DNA of 64,000 nt from Allodiplogaster sudhausi (taxonomy: Eukaryota; Nematoda; Chromadorea; Rhabditida; Diplogasteridae): positions 2,128,001 to 2,192,000 of the forward strand of contig CALZFC010000001.1 of the NCBI GenBank assembly GCA_945643635.1. Direction: 5' to 3'. The notes beneath the pieces were generated by a model. The model had not been told where the DNA came from. It searched no databases and saw nothing but the letters and a program-made list of their open reading frames with translations. Below are positions 33,016-48,300 of the stretch, piece by piece. The position numbers and the translations under genes are program-made. Each line of letters starts with the position of its first letter. Within the stretch, counting starts at the first letter, position 1.

Positions 33016-33345
33016 TCGTTCACCATAAAGCTACATACTTTCTTCGCTCACGATTCCGAATTGTGCTAATTTTGGCGCATAGTTGTTTACGAGTGGGATA
33101 AATCTATGTCTGAGAAAAGGTCTCTGTTGTTTTTGCAACCGAGAAGATGATGTATAAAAGCAAAGGAATTATTATCCAGAGGTCTGCGTGGTCTTTCCAC
33201 GTTTTGATTATTTGAGCTACTTCAACTTTAAAAGGATAGCAAGTCGATTTAATTGGAACGACCTCATTTTCAGCTTATGCTATATTATACATATCTTTAT
33301 GTCTTTTAAGACATCCTCGCAAACAAATATTGTTCCGATTAAAGA
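33016..33345. other. non-coding spacer
   Basis: No gene or repeat recognised. Confidence 0.35.
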
Positions 33346-33417
33346 TGGGACTCGAGATTTCGGAGGACGCGTTAACGGCGATCGCCGCAATTGAATGGTC
33401 CAGTATTGGTTAGTAAC
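33346..33417 (+). pseudogene. duplicated 5' exon fragment (same start as gene at 63,956)
   Basis: AAAGATGGGACTCGAGATTTC and the following 30 bases match the last 50 bases of the window with four differences. It reads MGLEISEDALTAIAAIEW and then stops at TAG. It is a stranded copy of another gene's first exon. Confidence 0.55.
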
Positions 33418-33836
33418 GTAACGAATGACACACAATAAAACAAAATTCAATTCTAAAAAAAATCGTTAGACGAGAAACAATAAAAAGATGTTTTTATTCA
33501 AAGAAAACAAAACGAAAATATTCAAAAAAATAGTCTCTTTGAATGGTACTAAGTAAAACTAACACATCGAATATCGTCATTCAATCTAGTTTAAAAAAAA
33601 CAACTAGTAGAACGAACGGGTTGGGTCAATTAAACTAACAACATGAGGCCCCTCTCTACTTTGCATAGTTATTTATCGTACATTAAATAATGTATTCCAT
33701 TGTGACAGCACTAGTTAAAATAATATAGTCGTTCTATTTAAAGATGATGATAAACAATAAAGAACAATAAACAATTCTCCAAGGTATCAGTTAACTCCCT
33801 CTTTTTTTTTCTTTTTCAAGGTTCTCCTCCCGTTAA
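33418..33836. promoter_or_regulatory. region upstream of the str-like gene
   Basis: AT-rich, ending in a T-rich tract (CTCTTTTTTTTTCTTTTTCA) just before the first exon, which could be a trans-splice acceptor tract or promoter. Nothing specific recognised. Confidence 0.35.
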
Positions 33837-36800
33837 ATGTTCTCGTCTTTTCTACCTGGTTTCTTTCATATCCTCTATCTCTCCTTCAATATTCTTTCAT
33901 TGGCAGTGGTGTCGCTCTTCACGAATGCCTTGGTGGTTGTGATCGCCTTGAAGAGGAGCGGCATCCACATTGGCAAGTACAAGTACTACATCATTGCGTT
34001 CGCATCGCATGACCTGGCCTTCAGTGTCGTCTGCCTTCTCTTCCGCCCGGTTATTGATTAGTTCGAGCTTTACATTAGTGCAAGCCGCGACGCAAGCCGC
34101 GACGCGTGGTAGATCGCGTGATAGAAATTGTAGAGAGCCCTTGATATTGCCGCAATGACAAGTGTCTTTGCTCTCAATCGCACGCAGGATTTTCCTGATC
34201 TACATTACATAACAATAAAGCGCACCTCATTTGTTATTACTAGAAGTTGCTTCTGTTAGGTCCACTTGATGTCCTGAAAGAAGCCGGAGCTAGAATCTAA
34301 CAATGAGTTCTTCCCTGACTTGTGGCGCGGGAATATCCTCCTTTGGAAGAAGAAAAGACGAAAAAAGTTGCTTCTATCCAAGGTCGCTGGCGTCTACGAA
34401 GGTGCGTGGTTCATGATCACGAGCGGGGCGGTGTACTTCGAGTCAGTTTCGCATCCGAAACTTTTACTCATCATTTTGACGTAGACATACGCATTCAAAT
34501 GTTTTGACAGCACGAAATTCCTTGAAGACAAGTGAGCCGCTCATTTTTGTGACTCTCTATCTATCTCTCTCTCTCCCTCACTCTGTCTATCTTCAATTCA
34601 AGAAAGCCTGTCAAACCAGATGGGGTCACGCCATCTACGGTGCCTTCCACTCTGTGACGATTCAGCTTCTGGCGTACAGCTTCATGTATCGATACGTGCT
34701 TCTGTGCAAGTCAGCAAAAGCGGACTGCTTTTTTAAGAGAGCATTTCCGTAAGCTTCGAGCGCAGCCTGCCCCGGGAAAATTGTTTTCGAATTTATTAAC
34801 GGAAAACATTTTGCTTATATAACTCGACCCGCTCTATTTAATGAGACTAATTTCACCATCATCCGATTTTTTCCTTTAGGGATACACTACCGTAACCCTG
34901 AAAATTCATTGAGCCATAAATCCGTTCAAAATCTGTTTTGAGAAACGATTTACATATCATTCAATAGCATTTCGCAAGCTCTTCAAATTTCATCTATGAA
35001 CATGTTTTACGAAAATTTTATTTTGGGCAAGAAAATTGGCGTTAAATTATTTGAAGGGTCGACACACCACTTTCTGCTCATTTCTACACTCTGGAGCTTA
35101 GACAGAAAGAAAGAGCGTGAAATTTTCTATCAAATAATCACCATTCAAGAAAAATTTTTTTTATGACGCGAGCAATGGGCGGGAGTCGGTCAAAATGTCA
35201 CATTTTCGGCCGCCGAGGCACCGTGCAAGCGCATTCATCGATCCATAACTACGCTCAACGTTAATATTACAAAATCGTTAGCATGTCATCTAAGAGCTCT
35301 CACAGAGATCTTCAAATGCTACATACATACTTTTATTGAAATATTTATATTTCTATGGAAAATTTCGTTCTGTACTATTAGAACGCTTAAAAAACTACTG
35401 TACAAACATTTCAGCATTTTAAAACATGCATCATTAGTAAGAGCGTGAAATTTGCTTCAAGATGAACCCATTTCAATAAAGTTTTAAGTCTATAATGTTT
35501 TGTTATAAGTCATAAGAGTAGATAAAGTTGCGTCGCTGTCCTTTCGCCCAACAATTTCGCTGTTTAGGTTGTTCGAATTGGAATATTCCAATTTTTTTTC
35601 CGGTGAAGAATTGTGCTAAGCTGATGCCCAATTCTTATCACTTATAACAAAACATTATGGACTTAAAACTTTATTGAAATGGATTCATCTTGAAGCAAAT
35701 TTCACGCTCTTTCTAATGATTCATGTTTTGAAATGCTGAAATGTTTGTAAAGTTGTTTTTTAAGCGTTCTAATAGTACAGAACGAAATTTTCCATATAAT
35801 ATAAATATTTCAATTAAATTATGTATGTAGCATTTGAAGATCTCTGTGAGAGCTCTTAGATGACATGCTAACGATTTTGTAATATTAACGTTGAGCGTAG
35901 TTATGGATCGATGAATGCACTTGCACGGTGCCTCGGCGGCCGAAAATGTGACATTTTGACCGACTCGCGCGCATTGCTCGCGTCATAGCAAAACTTGGTA
36001 CGCTCAGATTTTTCTTGAATGGTGATTATTTGATAGTAAATTTCACGCTCTTTCTTTCTGTCTAGGTCCCAGAGTGTAGAAATGACCATAAATTGCTGTG
36101 TCGACCCTTCAAATATTTAACGCCAATTTTCTCGGCCAAAATAAAATTTTCGTAAAACATGTTCCTAATGAAATTTGAAGAGCTTTCGAAATGTTATTGA
36201 ATGATATGTACATCGTTTCTCAAAACAGATTTTTAACGGATTTATAGCTCAATGAATTTTTAGGGTTACGGTAGTGTATCCCGAAGGGAAAAAATCGGAT
36301 GATGGTGAAATTAGTCTCATTAAATAGAGCGGGTCGAGTTGTATAAGCAAAATGTTTTCCGTTAATGAATTCGAAAACAATTTTCCCGGGGCAGGCTGCC
36401 TTAAAGGAGCATGAAACTCAATTTTTTCATGACTTAACCGATTACACTACTCAGTCTACGTCATTAATATGAATACTCCGGCAAACTAAAAAGTTTCAAA
36501 AGTAAAAGATAAACGGGAAATTTTTGCATTCAAAAGTGCCATTTCAAATTCCTGTATAAGGGAATTTTGGTGCGATTACTATATTTCTGTAGTTTGTTTG
36601 ACAGAAAGCTATTTCCAGGATATAATATCACCACCGGCCCACATGCGGGAATAAGTTTTTTTTGAAAATGTAACAATTTGAGTAGCAAAATGTGCACATA
36701 ATGAGAATGGTTTTTTCCTGCTCATTTTGTTTATTTGTCGCTGTATTATGCAAGTCACAAAAAATTTCAATTTTAGCATGTGGGAGAAGTGCTGAGACAA

Positions 36801-39800
36801 AGACAAATGAGAGAGTGACGAGGAGTAATAAAAAAATAACAACAGTCTAATATAAGAACTGCTTCACGTATTTGCGCGGCCCATGCTCTCCTTTCTCGGT
36901 CTATTCTTTCTCTCCAATCCCCCTTTTTTCCCGATATTTTCTTTCACTTACTCTCTCCTCCTCATCTACTCTCTCTCTTTCCCACCATAAACACGATTCA
37001 GAGAATTTTTCGTAGCTGCTGCATGCACCAATGGTTTCTTCATGTTGATGCTTGCAAGTGTAGAAGTGATTCACATCAGTACTTGCAAACATCGGACTGC
37101 CATAATTCCTCGTAAGAACAACTCAAAGACATACTCGATGTTCCTTTCCCATGTTTCCAGTGAAAGTGTATGACTGTAGTCCCTTGAGTATTGAAAAATC
37201 TGTGGCACAATCCACAGTTCGATCAAATTTTATCACCCGCTTTAACACTTAAATAACAGAAATAACTTAATTGTCTTCACACGGAAAGAAATTAGAGCCT
37301 GACGAATAGCAAACGAGGATACCGGATACAAACATACCATTCTTTAAAAGGAACTTCAATCTTTTCCTGATATAGTCTAGCGGAGTAATAGTCCTTATAA
37401 TATTATGAAACCCCACTTGAAAGGAGGAATCGAATGAAATAGCCTTTTAATAAAACAGTGTTTGCTGATAGGGGAACGCTGTGCTGTGTCTACTCGCAGG
37501 AGATGTGCTTGGAATAGGTCGGGTAGGGCACGGCAGTGGGCACAGTGGGGAAGCCTCCATCGTCCGCGCGCCGACGCCGGCGTACCACTGAGCAGCCGCC
37601 GCGACTACAGCTGCCGAGATACCACCATCGGATGCATCCGGCTATATCGAGTAGGAGGGCCGCGTCGTCCACCATCTCCTGTAACTGAAGAAAACAATAA
37701 TAAAAGCAAGAAAGACGATATATTTATATAAATTAATTGAAAAAAAATCATCATATCCGACACTTTTTAAAGGTGGGCAATCATAGCTTTTTTTCTTCCT
37801 TTTTTAAATACAAACTGAGCCTTTTAAAAGTATGCTAACGAAAGAAGTAGCCAAGCGGGTCCGCGGGTACAAAATATTCAAGAAAATAATCCTTAATAAA
37901 AAGAAGCACGGTAAAGTGTGATGCAAAAGAAGGAAAAGAAATAAATCTAAAAGAATTCTAAGCACGCAAATCCAAAAATTGAAAATGTGCGTGCTTCAAT
38001 GAGTAATAAAACATTTTTTTAAGCAACAAACCTTCTGATGGGGAAGTTGTTAGGGAGGGGGGAGAAGAGAGCGCGGGAGTGGAATACACAAGAAAAAAAT
38101 GAGACAGTGGGAAGAAATGAAAAAAGGAATTACGAAAAGGAAAAAGGAAAAGTACGGAAAATTCCGCAACGGTATTTTCCCGAGCCATTTCATCACTTAC
38201 GCTTTCCAGTCGTCGGTGCAAGCAGGTGCTCCTTCAGCGTGGGGCCGGCTTGAGAGCGAAGCTTGAATCCCTGCAAGTTGAATTCCCATTCTTGCGATTA
38301 AACCCTTATTTCAAGAATAATCCGATATTCTAATCATTACACTAGCTTTTAAATCCTGTTGTTTCTTTTAGAACTTGAACACAAAAATGTGTTAGTTGGA
38401 AAATTTTTGTAAAAGCGTCAAAGCACTGTGTATTTTCAGGTCAAACAAAGGAAAATTTAGCAAAAAAATTATTTAAAAAAAAATACTAAAAATCTATAAA
38501 AAAAGAATAAAAGCGCTATTTAATATTTTACTTACGGTCTGCTGTGCGAATCGGGAGCCACATCCGCTGGCACCGCTGCCGCTCGTGGAGGGCCACCGAA
38601 GCGAGCAGCTTGTGCTGCCGTGTTCGTGAAGCCACGGCAGTTCTGGACAGCGAGGTGCGAGAGCATCTTTGATGCAAAAGTCTCTTTCTGCAAGACAGAG
38701 ACACAGGGAATGAAGTAATTTGGAAGAAGGAAGAAGAAGAAGAAAAAAGAAAGAAGAAGAAGAAAAAGAGAGGCACTCTGACAAAGACAAGAACAATGGC
38801 GACTTGCATTTTAACCGGTGGCTTCAGATGGAAGGAAAAGAATGCAAGCGAAAAAGGTTATGTACTACTAGATATTTCTTCACGCGTACACTACAACATG
38901 AGAGAAAAAGACGCAACTTCTGCATTTCATCATGGCAATCCTAAAAGAAGCCATATGATTTGCCAAGATTATAATTCAGTCGCAACTAACTCGACTAGGC
39001 TTCCATCAAAAAGATATCAGTCACAAGCACTGACGATTTTAGAAAGAGACTGCCACCCATGAAACGCGGAAAGGAAACAACAAGACGAAACCAAATGACA
39101 CCACTTAACTCCACCACAGCCTCGCGAGAAGAAGCAGTGTTCGCGAATGTTCGGGATATTTCGCAATGCTCAGCTCTCTTGCTCCCGACTCATTCCAGAT
39201 AACAAAGTACAATCATAACACATTATAGAACAACAACAAACTAGTTAACTAAGTTAAGCTACTTTCTGGAGTACTACTACTTTAGGGAGCTAAACAACTT
39301 TAAAGAGCTAAGAAAAGTTTAGGAGTTTTTAGAGTTCAGGGGCTCACTTAAGCTTAGGGAGTTAAAGAAGAGTTAAGAAGTTTTTAGAGTTTCGGGACTC
39401 AGCTAAGCTAAGGAAAGAATAATTAAGGAGTTTTAGAGTTCAGGGTCTCAGCTAAGCTTAGGGAGCTAAAGAAGAGTTAAGGAGTTTTTAAAGTTTCGGG
39501 TCTCAGCAAAGCTTACGGAGTAAGAAGAGAGAGAGAGAGAGTAAGAAGAGAAAAGAAGACATCAACGGCTTTAAGAAGAGTTCAGAGCGCGACAATACAC
39601 AAAACATCAATTGGCATAATTTTATTATGTACTATTTATTTCAGATGACTCTAAGTGAACCTGGCCGCAAAAACTGCGGTTCCAAGCGTTCGAAAGGAAC
39701 CGCAAAAACTGCAGTTCCATGCGATCGCAATAAATCGCAAAATTCGCAGTTCCATGCGATCGGAAGAAACCGCAAAATTCGCAGGTTCAAGCGTTCGCAA

Positions 39801-42800
39801 GGAACTACAAAAAATGAGCGGCCACGCTCACAGGTGAGCCAAACGTGAGACTGCGCCTCGAAGTTGCAGATTGAACCGAGTTTTGGAATGCCAGTAAACC
39901 AGTGCAACCTATACTTTACGGGTTTTCGACCAAAATTTTTTTCTCTGCGCAACTCTATTTCGCTGCAACAGGCAATTTCAGGACTTGGACTTATACTTGT
40001 AAGTGTATGTCAAAATGCTTAACGTGAATTATACACAGCTCTCTGTAGCTCATTACAAAGCTCTTACTTTGTAGATTTCACTGGTATAGAGAGAGAATCA
40101 ACTTTTGGTCTCTTTGTATGTGTTTTAATCGGAAAAAAACGCATAAACGCACATATGTTGGCATCGTGCCAAAAACTTTAAATGACTTGTGAATGCGTTC
40201 AATGGACACGAGAAAAATGCAAATTTTTGCAGAGAGGCAGAGGAATGCAAGAGGAAGAGAGATAAATAGAGAGAGAGTGGAAAAGTAAGTTGTAAGTGTA
40301 TATATTTAATGTTTTTCATGTGTTTGGCTGCATGTGTGGTTGAGACAGCGCGAATTGGCAAAGTGCCAATAATTATGAGGTGCGAAAAAATGAGCGAAAT
40401 GAGGTGCAATGTGTGTTTTTTCTGCTTGCGCAGATTTTTTGCGATTTATTATGAATATTAACGTTAAGTATTGTGTACTTACAGAGTTGTAAGCAGCATA
40501 ATTGAGACTTTTGAGTTTAAAGAGCCAAAGGTCCTCGCACGAATTTGATCATACTGTAGACGGCAAGAATTTTACTGAGAGCTTATTGGTCGGCTGAGGG
40601 GAGGAGCTTATGTCTTGTTTTCTTAATTCTCTCGATGGTGGTGCGTTCTCGCTTGTTCTCTGCCTCTCTCGCAAACCACGCCTCCCTCTCGCACACGCTA
40701 AAATGTTCGCAGAGACGTAAGGGCTTATGAGGAGTACAGGGAATTCAGGACTCAGCTAAGCTTAGGGAGTAAAAAGCTAATGAGCTTTTAGCTGGAGTGC
40801 AAGAACAGAAAGAAAGACATCAAAGGTTTGAAGAAGAGTTCAGAGCACGCCAAAGAGCTTACGAATACAGCACATCAGAAAGCATGCGAAGTTTAAGAGT
40901 TTAAGTAAATCTATGCACTAATAAAGACTCCTAATTTTTCAGGTAATTCTAAGCTGCACATCGTCATTTTACAATTAATAAAAAAACCATTAAAAAAGGC
41001 CTATCCCGGCTCCACTGCACGTAGAGCTAAGAAGGCCATCTCAGCTCGACGGCACGCCGAGCCAAGACGGCCAACTCAGCTCAACTTAATGCAGAGCCAG
41101 GACGGCGGAGTCAAGTTGAGGAGCAACCTCAAGCTTGGGAAATTAAACCGACTTTGGACGAAAACGCTGGATGCCTATGAATTTGCGCAACCTACACTTG
41201 CCGAGTTTTCAAAGGGAGTTAATGATATGCGTACTTGGAATGCTGGCAAAGTGCCAAAAAATTATTATTTTAAGAGTTTTACTGCTTTAAACGATACATA
41301 AAATTACAAAAAAAATCAGAGAGTAAGAGTAGAGTGGGAGAGACATGATAGAACTCTCTCTCTCTCTCTTTCTCTCTCTAAGTCGTCTCTCTCTCTCTCT
41401 TTCTTTCAATGTGAACAGGCTTCTTCAGGACTTGATCATTTACTTGTAAGTGTCTGGGAGAACGCTCAACGTGAATTATAATATACATCTCTCTTTTGCT
41501 CATTTCAAAGCTCTTACTTTGTAAAATTCACTGGTATAGAGAGAGAGTCAACTTTCGGTCTCTTTGTAAGTGTTATAATGTGTTTTAATCGAAAGAAAAT
41601 GCGTAAACGCACACATGTTGGCATTGTGCCAAAAACTTTAAATGACTTGTGAATGCGTTCAATGGACACGAAAAAAATGCATATTTTTGCAGAGAGACAG
41701 AGGAATGCGAGAGGAAGACAGAGAAATAGAGAGAGAGTGGAAAAGTAAGTTGTAAGTGTATATATTTAATGTTTTTCATGTGTTTGGCTGCATGTGTGGT
41801 TGAGGCAGCGCGAATTGGCAAAGTGCCAATAATTATGAGGTGCAAAGAGGTGCGAAGAAATGAGCGAAATGAGGTGCAATGTGTGTTTTTTCTGCTTGCG
41901 CAGATTTTTTGCAATTTATTATGAATATTAACGTTAAGTATTGTGTACTTACAGAGTTGTAAACAGCATAATTGAGACTTTTGAGTTTAAAGAGCCAAAG
42001 GTCCTCGCACGAATTTGATCATACTGTAGACGGGAAGAGTTTTACTGAGAGCTTATTGGTTGGCTGAGGGGAGGAGCTTATGTCTCTTTTTCTTAATTCT
42101 CTTTTTCTCGCCGTGCTCTCGCTTTTTTCTGCCTCTCACGCAAACCACGCCTCCCTCTCGCACACGCTAAAATGATCGCAGACACGTAAGAGCTTATGAG
42201 GAGTACAGGGAACTAGTTAACTAAGTTACGCTATTTCCGGGAGTACCGCTATTTTAGGGAGCTAAAGAACAAAAAAAAGTTTTAGAGTTCAGGGTTTCAG
42301 CTAAGCCTAGGGAGTTAAAGAAGAGTTAAGGAGTTTTTAGAGTTCAGGGTCTCAGCTAAGCTTAGGGAGTTAAAGAAGAGTTAAGGAGTTTTTTGAGTTC
42401 AGGGTCTCAACTAAGCTTAGAGAGTTAAAGAAGAGTTGAGGAGTTTTTAGAGTTCAGGGTCTCAGCTAAGCTTAGGGAGTTAAAGAAGATCTAATGAGTT
42501 TTTAGCTGGAGGGCAAGAAGAGAAAGGAAAACATCAAAGGTTTGAAGAAGAGTTCAAAGCACGCCAAAGAGCTTACGAATACAGCACAGCAGAAAGCATG
42601 CTCAGTATGAGAGTTTAAGTAATTCAATGCACTAATAAAGACTCCTCTAATTTTTCGCTCCACTGCACGTAGAGCTAAGAAGGCCATCTCAGCTCGACGT
42701 AACGCCGAGCCAAGAAGGCCATCTCAGTTCGACGGCACGCCGAGCCAAGACGGCCAACTCAGCTCCACTGAACGCAGAGCCAAGAAGTCCATCTCAGCTC

Positions 42801-45362
42801 TGCGTAATGCAGAGCCAGGACGGCGGAGTCAAGTTGAGGAGCAACCTCAAGCTTGGGAAATTAAACCGACTTTGGACGAAAACGCTGGATGCCTATGAAT
42901 TTGCGCAACCTACACTTGCCGAGTTTTCAAAGGGAGTTAATGATATGCGTACTTGGAATGCTGGCAAAGTGCCAAAAAATTATTATTTTAAGAGTTTTAC
43001 TGCTTTAAACGATACATAAAATTACAAAAAAAATCAGAGAGTAAGAGTAGAGTGGGAGAGACATGATAGAACTCTCTCTCTCTCTCTCTTTCTCTCTCTA
43101 AGTCGTCTCTCTCTCTCTCTTTCTTTCAATGTGAACAGGCTTCTTCAGGACTTGATCATTTACTTGTAAGTGTCTGGGAGAACGCTCAACGTGAATTATA
43201 ATATACATCTCTCTTTTGCTCATTTCAAAGCTCTTACTTTGTAAAATTCACTGGTATAGAGAGAGAGTCAACTTTCGGTCTCTTTGTAAGTGTTATAATG
43301 TGTTTTAATCGAAAGAAAATGCGTAAACGCACACATGTTGGCATTGTGCCAAAAACTTTAAATGACTTGTGAATGCGTTCAATGGACACGAAAAAAATGC
43401 ATATTTTTGCAGAGAGACAGAGGAATGCGAGAGGAAGACAGAGAAATAGAGAGAGAGTGGAAAAGTAAGTTGTAAGTGTATATATTTAATGTTTTTCATG
43501 TGTTTGGCTGCATGTGTGGTTGAGGCAGCGCGAATTGGCAAAGTGCCAATAATTATGAGGTGCAAAGAGGTGCGAAGAAATGAGCGAAATGAGGTGCAAT
43601 GTGTGTTTTTTCTGCTTGCGCAGATTTTTTGCAATTTATTATGAATATTAACGTTAAGTATTGTGTACTTACAGAGTTGTAAACAGCATAATTGAGACTT
43701 TTGAGTTTAAAGAGCCAAAGGTCCTCGCACGAATTTGATCATACTGTAGACGGCAAGAGTTTTACTGAGAGCTTATTGGTTGGCTGAGGGGAGGAGCTTA
43801 TGTCTCTTTTTCTTAATTCTCTTTTTCTCGCCGTGCTCTCGCTTTTTTCTGCCTCTCACGCAAACCACGCCTCCCTCTCGCACACGCTAAAATGATCGCA
43901 GACACGTAAGAGCTTATGAGGAGTACAGGGAACTAGTTAACTAAGTTACGCTATTTCCGGGAGTACCGCTATTTTAGGGAGCTAAAGAACAAAAAAAAAG
44001 TTTTAGAGTTCAGGGTTTCAGCTAAGCCTAGGGAGTTAAAGAAGAGTTAAGGAGTTTTTAGAGTTCAGGGTCTCAGCTAAGCTTAGGGAGTTAAAGAAGA
44101 GTTAAGGAGTTTTTTGAGTTCAGGGTCTCAACTAAGCTTAGAGAGTTAAAGAAGAGTTGAGGAGTTTTTAGAGTTCAGGGTCTCAGCTAAGCTTAGGGAG
44201 TTAAAGAAGATCTAATGAGTTTTTAGCTGGAGGGCAAGAAGAGAAAGGAAAACATCAAAGGTTTGAAGAAGAGTTCAAAGCACGCCAAAGAGCTTACGAA
44301 TACAGCACAGCAGAAAGCATGCTCAGTATGAGAGTTTAAGTAATTCAATGCACTAATAAAGACTCCTCTAATTTTTCGCTCCACTGCACGTAGAGCTAAG
44401 AAGGCCATCTCAGCTCGACGTAACGCCGAGCCAAGAAGGCCATCTCAGCTCTGCGTAATGCAGAGCCAGGACGGCAGAGTCAAGTTGAGGAGCAACCTCA
44501 AGGGAAATTAAACCGGCTTTGGACAGAAAGCGCTGGATGCCTATGTATTTGCGCAACCTATACTGGCCGAGTTTTCGAAGGGAGTTCATGATGCTGGGTA
44601 TGCGTACTTGGAGTGTTGGCAAAGTGCCAAAAAAAGAATTTTTTGATAATTTAACTCCTTTAAAGGTTACATAAAATTACAAAAAAAAACAGAGAGTAAG
44701 GGTAGAGTGGGAGAGAACTGAGAGAACTGTCTCTCTCTCTCTTTCTGAGTTGTAAGTGTATATATTTAATATTCTTTCATGTGTTCGTGGAATGTTTAGT
44801 GTTTGGCAGCTTGAAAAGTTGCGAGAGAGACACTTTAACGTTGTCCTGCAAGTACGTTAGATACATGAGAAGAACCGCCTTTCTCGGCTGCATCTAACAC
44901 CATAAAGAAATACAGCTCTTTCGGGCTCTCTCTATTTTTAATTATATTTTAAAATGTTTTTGTGCACACTTGGCTGCATGTCTCTATTTCGTTTGGCAGC
45001 TTGCCAAGTGGCAAGAGAGACACTTTAACGTTGTTCTGCAAGTACGTTAGATACATGAGAAGAACCGCCTTTCTCTGATGCATCTAACACCATAAAGAAA
45101 TACAGCTCTTTCGGGCTCTCTCTATATTTAATTATATTTTAAAGAGTTTTTGTGTCAGTCAATGTTAAGTGAGAGAGATGAAGAATGTAAATGTATTAAA
45201 AACTTTCATTTTTATTGTAGCTGTAATCGTCGAGTGCAGTGATTGTCGTTCTTATTAAAGAAGTGCGAGCTCATGGGCGAGGTGCGAGTGAATGTATTTT
45301 TTTCTCTGTTCTCTCATTAGAACGTGCTATTTTTGATATGTCACGAAAAACTGTGAATTGGG

Positions 45363-45394
<32 letters not shown>

Positions 45395-48300
45395 TTAGAG
45401 AGAGAGAGAGAAGAGAGAGAAACAAAGACAGCAAGCAAAGAACAGAAAGTGCTAAAGTGAAATGTCTGTATATGTAAATGTTGTGTTTTATTCAATTTCC
45501 TTTATTAGCGGCTGGCTTTAGTGATCCTTGCCACAAAAAAATGTGTGGTTCCAAGCGTTCGCGAGGAACGCGAGGAACTACGAAAAAAATTAGCGGCCAG
45601 GCTCAGAAGCCAGCCAAATCTGAGGCTGAGCCTCGAAATTGGTTGATTAAACCGAGCTCCGGGATGCCCGTGTATCGGCGCACACTATACTTGACGGCTT
45701 TTCGACCAAAAATTCCATATGGCTGCATGTCTTTATTTCGTTTGGCAGCTTGCCAAGTGGCGAGAGAGACACTTTAACATTGGCCTGCAATCACGTTAGA
45801 TACATCAAAAGAACCGCCTTTCTCTGCTGCATCCGACACCATGGAGAGAGACGGCTCTTTAAGGCTCTCTCTATTTTTAATTATATTTTAAAGAGTTTTT
45901 GCGCACATATGGCTGCTCGAGACAGCCCGGAATTGGCAAAGTGCCAAAAAAATGAGGTGCAAGGAAGTGCGAAGAAATGAGCGAAATGAAGAGCAATGTG
46001 TTTTTTGATGCTTGTGTAGATTTTTTAGCGATTTATTAAGCATATTCACGTTAACTTTTGTGTACTTACAAAGTTGTAAACTGCATAAATGCGACTGTTG
46101 AGTTTAAAGAGCTAAAGGTCCTTGCACGAATTTGAGCATACTGTACCAGGTCTCAGCGAAGCATGGAGAGCTCAAGAGCTCTGATTGGTCAAAAACTGGG
46201 AGGAGCCTATGTCTCTTTTTCTTTTTTCTCTTCTTCCGGGATGCTATATCACTTTTTTCTGCTTCTCTGTTTGGCCACGCCTCCATATCGCACACGCTAT
46301 AATACTCGCAGACACGTAAGGCTATGTGAGCTACTTAAGGGAATAGTTAACTAAGTTACGCTATTTCTGGGACTACCGCTATTTTAGGGAGCTTAAGAGC
46401 TTAAAGAAGAGTTTAGGAGTTTTTAGAGTTTTGGGGCTCAGTTAAGCTTTAGGAATTTTTAGAGTTTTGGGGCTCAGTTAAGCTTAGGCAGTTAAAGAAG
46501 AGTTAAGGAGTTTTTAGAGTTCAGGGTCTCAGCTAAGCTTAGGGAGTTAAAGAAGAGTTAAGGAGTTTTTTAAAGTTTCGGGACTCAGCTAAGCTTAGGG
46601 AGTAAAAAGCTAATGAGCTTTTAGCTGGAGTGCAAGAACAGAAAGAAAGACATCAAAGGTTTGAAGAAGAGTTCAGAGCACGCCAAAGAGCTTACGAATA
46701 CAGCACATCAGAAAGCATGCGAAGTTTAAGAGTTTAAGTAAATCTATGCACTAATAAAGACTCCTAATTTTTCAGGTAATTCTAAGCTGCACATCGTCAT
46801 TTTACAATTAATAAAAAAACATTAAAAAAGCCCTATCCCGGCTCCACTGCACGTAGAGCCAAGAAGGCCATCTCAACTCGACGTCACGTCAAGCCAAGAA
46901 GGCCATCTCAGCTCGACGTTACGTCAAGCCAAGAAGGCCATCTCAGCTCGACGTCACGTCAAGATAAGAAGGCCATCTCAGCTCGACGTCACGTCAAGCT
47001 AAGAAGGCCATTCCATGTGTTCGCAAGGAACATTAAAAAATGAGCGGCCAGGCTCACAGGCTAACCAACCGTGGGTGCCTGGAATTCGCCGATTAAACCG
47101 ATTTCTGGGATGCCCATGAACCGGCGCACACTATACTTGACGGCTTTTCGAACAAAATTTTTTTCTCAGCGGGGCCAATTTTTTTTGTTCTCAGACCTCG
47201 GATGAGGAAACTTCTTTTAAATGTCTAATCGTTCAGACTTACTTTTATACAACATTACATAGCTAAAAAAACCGCCTTTATCTGTAGAAAAATGTAGGAT
47301 AGAGAGAGACACAGCTTCCGAGCTCTCTCTAAATGTTTTACGCTAAATTAAAGACTTGTGATTACATATGGTTGGCTCAACTGCACTAAAAGATTAGAAG
47401 AGAATATCGGCTCGGAGTGATAGTTTTAATATGCTTCCTTTATTTCAGATTGCTCTAAATGAGCCTGGCCGCAAAAGCTGCAGTTCCAAGCGTTCGCAAG
47501 AAACCGCCAAAGCAGCGGTTCCATGCGTTCACAAGTAACGGCAAAAAATGAGCGGCCAGGCCCACAGGCGAACCAACCGTGTGGCGGTGCCTTGAATTCG
47601 CCGAACGGAATGCAGAGCCAGGAAGACCCAAGAGTGAGGAGCTACCTCAAACTTGGGTAACTAAACCGGCGTTTGAAAGAAAGCGCTGGATGCCTATGAA
47701 TTTGCGCAACCTACACTTGCCGAGTTTTCGAAGGGAGTTCATGATGCTGAGTGTGCGTACTTGGAATGCTGGCAAAGTGCCAAAAAATTATTATTTTAAG
47801 AGTTTTACTGCTTTAAAGGTTACATAAAATTACAAAAAAAATCAGAGAGTAAGAGTAGAGTGTGAGAGACATGATAGAACTGTCTCTCTCTCACTTTCTC
47901 TCTCTCTATGTCGTCTCTCTCTCCTTTCTTTCTAAGTGAACAGGCTACTTCAGGACTTGATCGTGTACTTGTAAGTGTCTGTGAGAACGCTCAACGTGAA
48001 TTATATACATCTCTCTGTAGCTCATTACAAAGCTCTTCCTTTGTACAATTCACTGGTATAGAGAGAGAGTCAACTTTCGGTTTCTTTGTAAGTGTTTTAA
48101 TGTGTTTTAATGGAAAGACACACATATGTTGACATCGTGCTAAAAACTTTAAATGGCTTGTGAATGCGTTCAATGGCCACGAAAAATGCAGATTTTTGCA
48201 GAGATTCACGTTAACTTTTGTGTACTTACAAAGTTGTAAACTGCATAAATGCGACTGTTGAGTTTAAAGAGCTAAAGGTCCTTGCACGAATTTGAGCATA

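Noticed and set aside
45239..45495. Frames rich in Glu/Arg or Ser/Leu
   Set aside because: Produced by a GA/CT microsatellite in the satellite array.
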